DNA from: DAOTXL01 sp034435455
Lineage (GTDB): Bacteria; Chloroflexota; Anaerolineae; JAAYZQ01
Direction: 5' to 3'
Length of the DNA: 35,489 nucleotides
Assembly (NCBI GenBank): GCA_034435455.1
Contig: DAOTXL010000075.1
Location: 1-35,489 of the forward strand
The notes below the pieces were generated by a model, which made no database searches, was not told the DNA's origin, and saw only the letters and a program-made list of their open reading frames with translations. Below, one piece after another: positions 14,455 to 22,137 of this stretch. Within the stretch, counting starts at the first letter, position 1, and every line of letters starts with the position of its first letter. Made by a program: the position numbers and the translations under genes.

Positions 14455-14603
14455 CCGCTTCTCGACCTTGAGAAATGGCCGGCCAGGCTTTGTCCAGGAC
14501 GAAACCGGCATACTCGATCTCGGTGTCTCTCCGGCCCAGCAGGGCCGGCGGCACCCCAACAAACGAATGGCCGATAGCCCAGCGCCATCGACCATCCTCC
14601 ATC

Positions 14604-14680
14604 TGGTCGGGGCGGCCCGATTTGAACGGGCGACCACTTGAACCCCATTCAAGTGCGCTACCAGACTGCGCTACGCCCCG
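14604..14680 (-). tRNA. tRNA-Pro (GGG)
   Basis: Cloverleaf: acceptor CGGGGCG/CGCCCCG, D arm GCGC/GCGC, anticodon stem CTTGA/TCAAG with loop ATGGGGT (anticodon GGG), variable loop TGGTC, T arm GCCCG TTCAAAT CGGGC, discriminator A. Here a CCA follows in the DNA, unlike in tRNA-Lys. The histidine kinase frame runs into it but must start downstream. Confidence 0.95.
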
Positions 14681-14698
14681 ACGACCGGTTGTACCCTT

Positions 14699-14727
14699 AT
14701 TGTATCACATCAGGGCCTGACTGACAA
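14699..14727 (-). promoter_or_regulatory. Promoter of tRNA-Pro
   Basis: Minus strand TTGTCA (14722-14727), 17-base spacer, TACAAT (14699-14704) preceded by TGA (extended -10). It could also feed the kinase-regulator pair, as no clear terminator or second promoter lies between 14603 and 14455. A small CCGGCCC-AGCA-GGGCCGG hairpin (14531-14548) is in that leader. Confidence 0.65.
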
Positions 14728-14786
14728 ATCTCCGGTCTCCTGCTGCAGCAAAGCGGGCTGACTGCCCGCCCCACCTGGTCCGGATT

Positions 14787-15062
14787 CTAAACGATGAATT
14801 CCCTGTACAGCATCCAATAGCGCTTCCCCGGCCCGCGATGCAAGTAGATCTCGAAGGTCCGCCCCGTGCCTGTCTTCACCCGGTAATAATCGCGATGCCG
14901 TCGCTGCCACCAGGCCCGTCTGAAATCCAGCCGCCGGTATGCCCGCTCCACTTCGACGATCTTGTACTCCTGGCCACGCCAGATAAAGGACGTGGGCAGT
15001 CCCGGCTCCTGGGCAAAACGGACCTCTATCTCCTCGTCAATGAACTGTGAGCCTTCTTCCAT
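14787..15062 (-). CDS. DUF6504 family protein
   Basis: About 91 residues with the pattern of DUF6504: an FIDEEIEVRF start, an FIWRGQEYKIVEV strand, an aromatic/basic middle with WWQRRHRDYYRV, then TFEIYLHRGPGKRYWMLYREF. The fold looks like a small beta-barrel. The function is not established. The frame continues upstream to 15167, but the extra residues (MSFVSLVVFK) come from the adjacent dispersed repeat, so the ATG at 15062 is preferred even though no ribosome site is visible in front of it. An intermediate ATG at 15098 is possible. Confidence 0.65.
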   Translation of the reverse strand: MEEGSQFIDEEIEVRFAQEPGLPTSFIWRGQEYKIVEVERAYRRLDFRRAWWQRRHRDYYRVKTGTGRTFEIYLHRGPGKRYWMLYREFIV

Positions 15063-15129
15063 CTTTGGACAAAGGGGCGAGCATAGACCAGGTCCCATCC
15101 CCTCGCCCTGGGGCGCCTCCACCTGTCTC

Positions 15130-15240
15130 AGAGCTAGTTTGAAAACCACTAAGGACACGAAGGACACAAGGAATTTCTGTCAACTTCCTCTCATTTCTTT
15201 GCCCTGTGCGCCTTCGTGGTAGACTTTTCAGACAAGCTCT
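15130..15240. repeat. 111-bp non-coding element with inverted ends
   Basis: The left end AGAGCTAGTTTGAAAA (15130-15145) and the complement of the right end, AGAGCTTGTCTGAAAA (15240-15225), agree at 14 of 16 bases. Just inside both ends are CCAC and AAGG/CCTTCGTGG tracts. The last base falls in the stop codon of the ATPase gene. A related truncated copy lies at 8777. This fits a MITE-like or REP-like unit; no transposase is present. Confidence 0.7.
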
Positions 15241-16223
15241 CACACCCGATGGCAGGCGACCCAATGGCCTCCCCCCCTGTCCTGCCATTCGGGCCGTTCC
15301 TGAGAACAGATCTCGATGGCAACGGGGCAGCGGGTATGAAAACGGCAGCCGCCAGGCGGGTTAATAGGGCTGGGCACGTCGCCCTCCAGGACGACGCGCC
15401 GGCGCCCGCGGGCTATTTTGGGGTCGGGGATGGGCACCGCCGACAGCAGCGATTGGGTGTAGGGGTGCAACGGGTTCTCGTACAGCTCATTGCGCTCGGC
15501 CAGTTCGACAATCACCCCCAGGTACATCACCGCCACCCGCGTGCAGATATGCCGGACCATGCTCAGATCGTGGGCGATAAAGAGGTAGGTCAGGCCCAGG
15601 CGCTCCTGCAGGTCCTCCAGCAGGTTGACCACCTGAGCCTGGATCGAAACGTCCAGGGCGGAGATCGGCTCATCGCAGACGATGAACAGCGGTTCCGAGG
15701 CCAGGGCCCGGGCGATGCCGATCCGCTGCCGTTGCCCGCCGGAGAATTCGTGGGGGAAGCGGTTGATCAACCGGGGGCTGAGGCCGACCAGTTGCATCAA
15801 CTCCTTGACCCGCTCCGTCCGTTCCTTCTCGCCGGGGCACAGCTTGTGCACCCGCAGCGGCTCACTCACAATGGCGTTGACGGTCCACCGCGGATTCAAG
15901 GAGGCATAGGGGTCCTGGAAGATCATCTGGGCCTTGCGCCGGATGGCGAGCAGGTCACGGCCTCGGGCCGCGTGGACGTCCTGACCGTCAATCAGCACCC
16001 TGCCGCCGGTGGCCGGGTACAACGCCAGGGCGGTCCGCCCGACGGTGGTTTTGCCGCAGCCGCTCTCGCCGACCAACCCCAGGGTCTCGCCGCGCTCGAT
16101 GGTAAACGAGACTCTGTCCACAGCCTGCACCGCGCCCACCTGACGGCGGATCAAAAGCCCGCGGTTGATGGGAAAATGCTTGGTGAGGTTCTCGACCACA
16201 ACCAGAGGTCCGGTCTGGCTCAT
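15240..16223 (-). CDS. Peptide-type ABC transporter ATP-binding protein (OppF/DppF-like)
   Basis: 327 residues. Walker A GESGCGKTT (about 52-60), Q loop MIFQDPYASLNP, signature FSGGQRQRIGIARAL, Walker B LFIVCDEPISALD, H-loop FIAHD. The C-terminal oligo_HPY extension has HPYTQSLLSAVP and a four-cysteine-like region (CRFHTRCP, ICSQ, CHRV) that binds an iron-sulfur cluster in some relatives. The ATG overlaps the preceding stop as ATGA. It is the last gene of the transporter operon, and its stop codon touches the end of a dispersed repeat. Confidence 0.92.
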   Translation of the reverse strand: MSQTGPLVVVENLTKHFPINRGLLIRRQVGAVQAVDRVSFTIERGETLGLVGESGCGKTTVGRTALALYPATGGRVLIDGQDVHAARGRDLLAIRRKAQMIFQDPYASLNPRWTVNAIVSEPLRVHKLCPGEKERTERVKELMQLVGLSPRLINRFPHEFSGGQRQRIGIARALASEPLFIVCDEPISALDVSIQAQVVNLLEDLQERLGLTYLFIAHDLSMVRHICTRVAVMYLGVIVELAERNELYENPLHPYTQSLLSAVPIPDPKIARGRRRVVLEGDVPSPINPPGGCRFHTRCPVAIEICSQERPEWQDRGGGHWVACHRV

Positions 16224-17206
16224 CGTTCTCCTCCGCTCTGGATATCCACCCAGCAGGCCACCTTATGGCGGGGGGCTACCGGTTCCAGGGGGGGGATTTC
16301 CTGCCGGCAGCGTTCGACGGCATATTCACACCGCGGCACAAAGGGGCAACCGCTCGGCCTGACCAGCAGGTTGGGAGGCGCACCGGGGATCGATTTGAGG
16401 CGACGGTCGCGCCGCCGGTCCACACGGGGCAGAGCCGCCAGCAGGGCCACCGAGTAGGGATGGCGCGGGTCTTCAAACAGGAGGTCCACCGGCGACTCTT
16501 CGACGACAAAGCCGGCATACATCACCAGCACCCGCTCGGCCAGGCCGGCCACCACCCCCAGGTTGTGGGTGATCCAGATCATGGCCATGCCCAGTTGCTC
16601 CCGCAGGCGGATGACCAGCTCGACAATCTGCGCCTGGATCGTCACATCCAGGGCAGTGGTTGGCTCATCGGCGATCAGGACGGTCGGGGTGCAGGCCAGT
16701 TGCATGGCGATCATGACCCGCTGGCGCATACCGCCGGAGAACTGGTGGGGATAGTCGCCCAGGCGGCGGCGCGCGTCGGGAATGCCAACCCAGTCCAGGA
16801 GTTCGATAGCCCGTTCAGTAGCCTGCTCCTGGTTCATGCCCAGGTGTTTGCGCAACGATTCGGTGATCTGCTTGCCAATGGTCAGGACCGGATTCAGGGA
16901 GGTCATCGGGTCCTGGAAGACCATGGCGATCTCTTTGCCCCGGATCCGTTCCAACTCCGGTTCGGACATCTTGAGCAGGTCCTGGCCGCGATAGATGGCG
17001 CTGCCGGCGGCGATCTCACCGGGAGGGATCGGGATCAACCCCAGGATCGACATCATACTGACCGATTTGCCACAGCCGCTTTCGCCCACTACCGCCAGGG
17101 TTTCGCCCTCCTCTAACCGGTACGAGACGCCGTTTACCGCATAGACGATCCCCTCCGGGGTATGGAAGCGGGTATGCAGGTCTTGCACTTCGAGTAAGAT
17201 TGGCAT
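16220..17206 (-). CDS. Peptide-type ABC transporter ATP-binding protein (OppD/DppD-like)
   Basis: 328 residues. Walker A GESGCGKS (41-48), MVFQDPMTSLNP, signature FSGGMRQRVMIAMQL, Walker B VLIADEPTTALD, H-loop WITHN, and the C-terminal oligo_HPY block with CPFVPRCEYA and CRQ. It works as a heterodimer with the next gene product. The ATG at 17206 has GGGGGAGAG upstream; the frame stays open further but overlaps the permease gene, so the longer form is rejected. Confidence 0.92.
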   Translation of the reverse strand: MPILLEVQDLHTRFHTPEGIVYAVNGVSYRLEEGETLAVVGESGCGKSVSMMSILGLIPIPPGEIAAGSAIYRGQDLLKMSEPELERIRGKEIAMVFQDPMTSLNPVLTIGKQITESLRKHLGMNQEQATERAIELLDWVGIPDARRRLGDYPHQFSGGMRQRVMIAMQLACTPTVLIADEPTTALDVTIQAQIVELVIRLREQLGMAMIWITHNLGVVAGLAERVLVMYAGFVVEESPVDLLFEDPRHPYSVALLAALPRVDRRRDRRLKSIPGAPPNLLVRPSGCPFVPRCEYAVERCRQEIPPLEPVAPRHKVACWVDIQSGGER

Positions 17207-17264
17207 TCGACTCTCCCCCACCACGACCCAGGGCCAAACAGTTCCGCTCCTGGTCCTTCCTCTC

Positions 17265-18224
17265 CTACACCGCCCGGCTACGGGGGTCCAGAGCATCGCG
17301 CAGTCCATCGCCGACAAAGTTGATGCTCAAGACGGTCAGGACGATAAACAGCCCTGGGAAAAACCAGAGCCAGGGCACCCCTTTGTCAATATAGCTCTCG
17401 GCCCCGCTTAACATATTGCCCCAGGTGGCTGTGGGCGCCTGAACCCCCATGCCCAGAAAACTGATGTACGATTCGGACAGAATGGCCGAGGCCACGCTCA
17501 AGGTAGCCGAGACGATGATGGGGGCCATGCAGTTGGGCAAGATATGTCCAAAAATGATCTGCCGGGCCGGCGTGCCGATGGCCCGGGCCGCCAGGATGAA
17601 CTCCCGCTCTTTGATCGAGATAAATTCGGCGCGCACGATCCGGGCCAGATACATCCAGCTTGTCAGCCCGATGATCAGCACCACGACAATCACGCTGCCG
17701 CTGAACTCACGCCCCAGCAGTTGAACATTGGGGAGCTTGCCGCCAAAGAACTTGGCCATCACGATCAGCAGGAAGATCTGAGGAATGACAAAGATGGCCT
17801 CGGTGAAACGCATCAACAAGGCATCAACCCAGCCGCCATAGTAACCGGCAGCGGCCCCGATCAACACGCCGATAAGCACCTCGACCAGCATGGCCGTCAG
17901 GCCGATGATCAGCGAGATCTGGCCGCCGTAGATGGTACGGGCCAGGACATCGCGCCCGACGGTGTCGGTGCCAAAAGGATGGCGGGCCGAGGGGGCCTGT
18001 AACCGTGCGCCGGTCTCGGTCAAGTTGGCATATTTTTCACTGTAGAAAAGTGCCCCGCCAAACGCATAGAGGAACAACAAGATCAAGACCAGCCCCCCTA
18101 CGATCGCCATCCGGTGACGCCGGAAGCGCAGCCAGGTAAGCCGGCGCAGGCTGAGGGGGGGAGCTTCGATCTCGTCCATCGAAAAGTAAGGGAGGGCCAT
18201 CCCTGTTTCAGTTGCACTGCTCAT
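17265..18224 (-). CDS. Peptide-type ABC transporter permease (OppC/DppC-like)
   Basis: 319 residues. An N-terminal OppC_N segment (LRFRRHRMAIVGGLVLILLFLYAF) is followed by HPFGTDTVGRDVLARTIYGGQISL, a hallmark of DppC/OppC. The EAA loop reads ILAARAIGTPARQIIFGHILPN, then SFLGMGVQAPTATWGNML. There are six membrane segments. It is the second permease of the importer, 30 bases after the first. Confidence 0.92.
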   Translation of the reverse strand: MSSATETGMALPYFSMDEIEAPPLSLRRLTWLRFRRHRMAIVGGLVLILLFLYAFGGALFYSEKYANLTETGARLQAPSARHPFGTDTVGRDVLARTIYGGQISLIIGLTAMLVEVLIGVLIGAAAGYYGGWVDALLMRFTEAIFVIPQIFLLIVMAKFFGGKLPNVQLLGREFSGSVIVVVLIIGLTSWMYLARIVRAEFISIKEREFILAARAIGTPARQIIFGHILPNCMAPIIVSATLSVASAILSESYISFLGMGVQAPTATWGNMLSGAESYIDKGVPWLWFFPGLFIVLTVLSINFVGDGLRDALDPRSRAV

Positions 18225-18254
18225 CGGTCTCCCTCTGGGGTCTTTTTTTACCGG

Positions 18255-19286
18255 TCACTCATACCGGATGCGCGGGTCCAGCCAGGCATAGGTGACGTCG
18301 GTGAGGATCTGAAAGACGATGACGGCCACCGAGACCAACATCAGGATGGCCATGACCACCGGCGTATCCACCCGCGAGACATGGTCGAGGAACAGGCGGC
18401 CCATGCCCGGCCAGGCAAAAATGCGCTCGGTGACGATGGCCCCTCCCAGCAGCATGGGCAGGTCCAGGCCGACGATGGTGACGATGGGCAAGGCCGCATT
18501 CTTCAGGGCATGGACGAACAGGATGTAGCGCCGCTCCAGCCCTTTCGACTTGGCGGTGCGGATATAATCCTGGTGCAGCACCTCCAGCATCGAACTGCGC
18601 ATGTAGCGGCTGTAGCCGGCCAGGCTGATGAGGGCCAGGCTCATCACCGGCAGCACCATGTGCAGGGCCACCTGCGACGGGGTCTTGCCATACTGCGGAT
18701 CGAACATGCCGTTCGGCGGCAGAGAGGGCAACCCCCACCGTTTCAGGTCCACGGCAAAAATATAGATGCTGGCCAGGCCGATGAAAAAGATAGGCATGGA
18801 ATAGAGGATGAACGAGATCCCGGTCACGAGGTTGTCAAAGAAGGAATACTGGCGTACCGCCGAATAGATCCCGATGGCCAGAGCACCCAGGACGACCACG
18901 ATCTCATAGGCGCCCATCAACAGCAACGTGTTGGGCAGCCGCTCGCCGATCAGCTCAAGCGCAGGCCGGCGGTCTATCAACGACGTGCCGAAATCGCCGC
19001 GTAACACCCCTTTGCGTGTGCCCCTGGTCTCGGCTATGCCATCGCCGTCCAGGTCCACCTGGGTCCAGTCGTTGCCGATCAGCCAGTAGAGATACTGGAC
19101 CAGGACCGGCTTGTCCAGGCCGAGCTGCCGCCGCAGCCGGGCCTTGTCCTCGGGCCGCGTCGGCCGGCGTCCGCCCAGGGTGGCCAACGGGTCCCCCAGG
19201 TTCTGCATCAGCACAAACAACCCGATACTGATGATCAGCAAGAGAGGGATCGCCTGCAACAGGCGCCGGGCTACGTAACGGCCCAT
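18255..19286 (-). CDS. Peptide-type ABC transporter permease (OppB/DppB-like)
   Basis: 343 residues with six membrane segments. It starts MGRYVARRLLQAIPLLLIISI and has RRQLGLDKPVLVQYLYW, the EAA-like SKGLERRYILFVHALKNAALPIV and ERIFAWPGMGRL. The outer loop between LIGNDW and RGDFGTS carries an extra stretch with DLDGDG (residues about 78-83), an EF-hand-like calcium-binding pattern not usual in OppB. The ATG at 19286 is chosen because AGGAGGTGAT lies 5 bases upstream; ATG 19289 and GTG 19292 are inside that site. Confidence 0.9.
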   Translation of the reverse strand: MGRYVARRLLQAIPLLLIISIGLFVLMQNLGDPLATLGGRRPTRPEDKARLRRQLGLDKPVLVQYLYWLIGNDWTQVDLDGDGIAETRGTRKGVLRGDFGTSLIDRRPALELIGERLPNTLLLMGAYEIVVVLGALAIGIYSAVRQYSFFDNLVTGISFILYSMPIFFIGLASIYIFAVDLKRWGLPSLPPNGMFDPQYGKTPSQVALHMVLPVMSLALISLAGYSRYMRSSMLEVLHQDYIRTAKSKGLERRYILFVHALKNAALPIVTIVGLDLPMLLGGAIVTERIFAWPGMGRLFLDHVSRVDTPVVMAILMLVSVAVIVFQILTDVTYAWLDPRIRYE

Positions 19287-19320
19287 CATCACCTCCTCAA
19301 GTAAGGGGAAGGGATAAGGA

Positions 19321-19356
19321 AAAAGGGATAAGGGGGGAATCCCCCTTATCCCTTTT
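19321..19356 (-). terminator. Strong intercistronic hairpin after the binding-protein gene
   Basis: A perfect 16-bp stem, AAAAGGGATAAGGGGG (19321-19336) and its complement (19341-19356), with a 4-base loop, followed on the minus strand by TTTTT. It lies between the SBP stop and the first permease. A partial terminator or 3'-end stabiliser here would give more SBP than membrane parts. A second partial GGGATAAGG copy sits at 19311. Confidence 0.8.
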
Positions 19357-19368
19357 CCTACCCCCCCA

Positions 19369-21075
19369 CTAGGGAGTCAGATCCCATTCCATGATGCTGT
19401 ACAGGGGCGTGGCTCCGGAGATTTTGACGTTCTGGAGCCGCTTGCCGACGGCCCAGGTATCGGGGTCCTGCCACAAGCCCAGCCAGTACACGTTTTCAAA
19501 GATATATTTGGTGATCTCGTGGAACGTTTTCTCCCGCTCGGCCGGGTCCACCTGGGTCCGCTGCTTCTGGAACAGGCCGTCCAGGGTCTCGTCACACACC
19601 GCCTGCCAGTTGGTCCCCTCCGGGTTTTCATCGCTGGGGATGTTGTCGCACAGCCAGTCGGCGACATCGGGGTCGGGGAAGTTGAACACGGTCGAGTATT
19701 CGAACATGTCGAGCTCGCCTTTGGCACACGGCCCCCCCTCGGCATAGCCGCCAAAGAACAGGTCCGACTCATAGTTCAACAACTCCACCTTGATCCCCAC
19801 AGCGGCCAACTGCTGCTGGAGCACGGCCTGGGTGTCTTTGCGGATCTCGCGGGTGGTAGTGCCATATTTGAGCACCAGCTCCACCCCATCTTTATCCCGC
19901 ACGCCGTCGCCGTTGCTGTCCACCCAGCCGGCTTCATCCAACAACGCTTTGGCCTGCTCCGGATCGAAGGGCCAGGGTTGGATATCCGGATGATTATAGG
20001 GGGTGTTATCCCAGTCGGTGGCCGCCGGCACGGTCTGGCCGAGGAGCAGGTCCTTGCACAGCGAGAAACGGTCGGTGGCCAGAGCAATCGCCTGGCGCAC
20101 CCTCAGGTCCTTGAGCGCCGGATGCCCCTTTTCACCCAGATAGAAATAGATCCCCTCATTGTAGCCGGAGAAAGCGGGGATGATCGTGACACCGGCTTCC
20201 TTCAAGCCCGGCATATCGGACCAGGCGATAAAGGTCCCCAGGTCGCCATCCCCCGTCTTGAGCGCGGCGATCTGGGATGCATCGTCGGGCACGAACTGGA
20301 AAAAGATCTCATCGATCTTGGGCTTGCCCAGCCAGTAGTTCTCGTTGGCGACAAAACGGGCAAAGCTGCCCGACTCCCATTCGACAAAGTTGTACGGGCC
20401 GCAGCCTACGGTCGGCTTCTTGTTCCACTCCGCCCCATCCAGCGTGCCATCCTTCTCAAAGACCGGGCGCAGGATGTGCTCCGGCAGGATGCCGTGCCAC
20501 AGAGTGCCCAGCCACGGGGCAAAGGGCTCCTTGAAGGTCATGACCACCGTATGCGGATCGGGGGCCTCAACCTTTTCCAGTTGGTCGTAGGGATAGGTGC
20601 TGGCCACCGCGTTCTTGGGGCTGACCGTCATCTCGTAGGTGAAGACCAGGTCCTTGGCGGTGAGGGGAGTCCCATCGGACCACACCAAATCGGGCCGCAG
20701 TTTGAGGGTGATCACCTTGCCATCGGCCGATACGCCGCCGTTGTCGCTGCTGGGCAGTTCGCTTACCAGCACCGGGACCGGCTCGGCTTTGTCGTCAAAC
20801 ACCCAGGCGTAGCAGTTCCACAGTTGAAAGGTGGTCGAAGAGAACCACATGTTGGTATACAACGGGTTCAGGGTGTCGAACTCCTGGGTCCAGATGAACT
20901 TGGCGACTTTGCGGACAGCGGGGGTCGTGGCCGTAGGTTGGGGTGGGGTGGTCGGCCCGGCCGCCGTAGTGGGTTGGGGCGGGGTGGTGGGGGCAGCCGT
21001 AGGGCCACAGGCGGTCAGCAGGAGCGCGGCAATGACCGCCATACTCAACAACGTGAAAATCCACGTCTTCTTCAT
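19369..21075 (-). CDS. Family 5 extracellular solute-binding lipoprotein (peptide/nickel/opine type)
   Basis: 568 residues. A lipoprotein signal ends LLLTAC with the lipid-attached Cys23, followed by a Thr/Pro/Ala-rich linker (about 24-53). The SBP_bac_5 body shows FDTLNPLYTN, LRPDLVWSDGTPLTAKDLVFTYE (the family signature), YNEGIYFYLGEKGHPALKDLRVRQAI and EAGWVDSNGDGVRDKDG (about 381-397). It is tethered outside the membrane and delivers ligand to the permeases. The family binds peptides, but also opines, nickel, sugars and small amides. The gene has GGAGGAGA upstream of the ATG and its own promoter. It neighbours the amide-cleaving genes, which suggests an amide-type ligand (inference). Confidence 0.92.
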   Translation of the reverse strand: MKKTWIFTLLSMAVIAALLLTACGPTAAPTTPPQPTTAAGPTTPPQPTATTPAVRKVAKFIWTQEFDTLNPLYTNMWFSSTTFQLWNCYAWVFDDKAEPVPVLVSELPSSDNGGVSADGKVITLKLRPDLVWSDGTPLTAKDLVFTYEMTVSPKNAVASTYPYDQLEKVEAPDPHTVVMTFKEPFAPWLGTLWHGILPEHILRPVFEKDGTLDGAEWNKKPTVGCGPYNFVEWESGSFARFVANENYWLGKPKIDEIFFQFVPDDASQIAALKTGDGDLGTFIAWSDMPGLKEAGVTIIPAFSGYNEGIYFYLGEKGHPALKDLRVRQAIALATDRFSLCKDLLLGQTVPAATDWDNTPYNHPDIQPWPFDPEQAKALLDEAGWVDSNGDGVRDKDGVELVLKYGTTTREIRKDTQAVLQQQLAAVGIKVELLNYESDLFFGGYAEGGPCAKGELDMFEYSTVFNFPDPDVADWLCDNIPSDENPEGTNWQAVCDETLDGLFQKQRTQVDPAEREKTFHEITKYIFENVYWLGLWQDPDTWAVGKRLQNVKISGATPLYSIMEWDLTP

Positions 21076-21252
21076 GATTTATCTCCTCCTTTTTCTATTT
21101 TTACTTTTCCTGAGGGACACCGCCGCTGCGCGGTCCCTGCGTTGTGGACCCCCTGAACGCCGGGGGCATGAGTTCCTACCGGCACAAAGAACGCCGCATC
21201 GGGCAATACGCACCACCTCCCTTCCCACTGCTTGAGCACAAGGGCCCTTCTA

Positions 21253-21281
21253 TTTATACAACAAGGCTGGCAACTTGTCAA
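21253..21281 (-). promoter_or_regulatory. Promoter of the peptide-type transporter operon
   Basis: Minus strand TTGACA (21276-21281), 17-base spacer, TATAAA (21253-21258). The -35 covers the stop codon of the creatininase gene. The leader is about 170 bases (21076-21245) and holds two stem-loops, GGG..ACCGC/GCGGT..CCC near 21114-21137 and CCCCC/GGGGG near 21150-21166. No gene is seen in this gap. Confidence 0.7.
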
Positions 21282-22114
21282 ATAGGCCCGGCAACGGCTT
21301 GGTCCTGGCCATGCCGATCGCGGCGGGGGCGCAGGGGAATGGTGCGAAATTCCCGGACAAAGCGGAGAAAATTCTCCACCGTCGTCTCAAAGAGTGCCCG
21401 TCCAAATTCGGCGGTGGCCACGGTTGGATCGCCGCATACGCCGCTGTAGCTCATGCGCGACCACCAATCCTGCCAGGCCAGGATGCTCGGCTCCTGATGA
21501 TCCCAGTTGAAATATTCCAGTTTGAGCTGGCCGATCTCCCGCACCGCTTTGTCCATCTGCACCAGGTCGGGCCGCAGGTAGAGCATCATCGCCGTCTCAT
21601 ACTCACCGGCGTGGGCCACGCCCCCTGGCCCGGAGCGGCGCCTTTGCGAAAAAGTGGGCTCGGCCAGGGTGGGATCAATGGCGGCGTTAGGGCTCATCGC
21701 CCCGCAGATGATGCCTGTCTCCAACACCACCCGGCGGGCGGCCAGGTCGGCGATGGCGGCGTTGGAGCCGTGGCCGTTGACGATGAGGAGGTGGCTGAAG
21801 CCATGCCGGGCGGCGCTCAGCGCCACGTCGGCCACGTAGGCCAGCAGGGTCTGCATCTCCACCGAGATGGTGCCGGGAAAGTCCATGTGGTGCTCATCCA
21901 GGCCGTAGGCCACCAGGGGCATGACCAGGATCTCCTCTGCCGCACGCCGGGCAGCCTCCCGGCAGATGGCTTCGACGATGATGTTGTCGGTGTTGAGGGG
22001 CAGGTGCGGGCCGTGGTCCTCTACCGTGCCAAAGGGCAGCAACACGACCGGCTGGCGGGCGATGGCCTCCCGCATCTCCGGCCAGGTCAGTTCGTGGTAG
22101 CAAAACCTGGGCAT
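21278..22114 (-). CDS. Creatininase family amidohydrolase
   Basis: 278 residues. It has the family's metal-site motif GTVEDHGPHLPLNTD with Glu32, His34 and Asp43 at the spacing found in creatininase, then LLIVNGHGSNAAI and the late HAGEYETAMML. Family members open cyclic amides (creatinine), deformylate, cleave peptides (MftE) or hydrolyse ring ketones, all with two metals. The ATG at 22114 follows GGAGGAAACA; a longer frame reaching 22633 is a shadow over the C45 gene. It lies 23 bases after the C45 gene and before the transporter. The substrate is probably an amide related to that of the C45 enzyme (inference). Confidence 0.88.
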   Translation of the reverse strand: MPRFCYHELTWPEMREAIARQPVVLLPFGTVEDHGPHLPLNTDNIIVEAICREAARRAAEEILVMPLVAYGLDEHHMDFPGTISVEMQTLLAYVADVALSAARHGFSHLLIVNGHGSNAAIADLAARRVVLETGIICGAMSPNAAIDPTLAEPTFSQRRRSGPGGVAHAGEYETAMMLYLRPDLVQMDKAVREIGQLKLEYFNWDHQEPSILAWQDWWSRMSYSGVCGDPTVATAEFGRALFETTVENFLRFVREFRTIPLRPRRDRHGQDQAVAGPI

Positions 22115-22137
22115 TGTTTCCTCCATCCCCCTGGCAA

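Noticed and set aside
14531..14548. CCGGCCC-AGCA-GGGCCGG hairpin as an ANTAR target
   Set aside because: ANTAR sites are pairs of stems with six-base loops; this is a single stem with a four-base loop and no following terminator.
14455..14652. Longer N-terminus for the histidine kinase
   Set aside because: The extension runs into the tRNA-Pro gene and has low-quality sequence; the domain begins just after the ATG at 14454.
17207..17317. Upstream extension of the OppD frame
   Set aside because: It overlaps the OppC gene and has no family similarity; a good ribosome site precedes 17206.
19519..21156. A 545-residue open frame antisense to the solute-binding protein gene
   Set aside because: Its product is rich in Gly, His, Gln and Arg with no recognisable motif, and the opposite strand carries a clear SBP family 5 gene. 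It is open because of GC-rich codon use.
21076..21245. Riboswitch in the leader of the transporter operon
   Set aside because: Two simple stem-loops are present but no known riboswitch core could be recognised.
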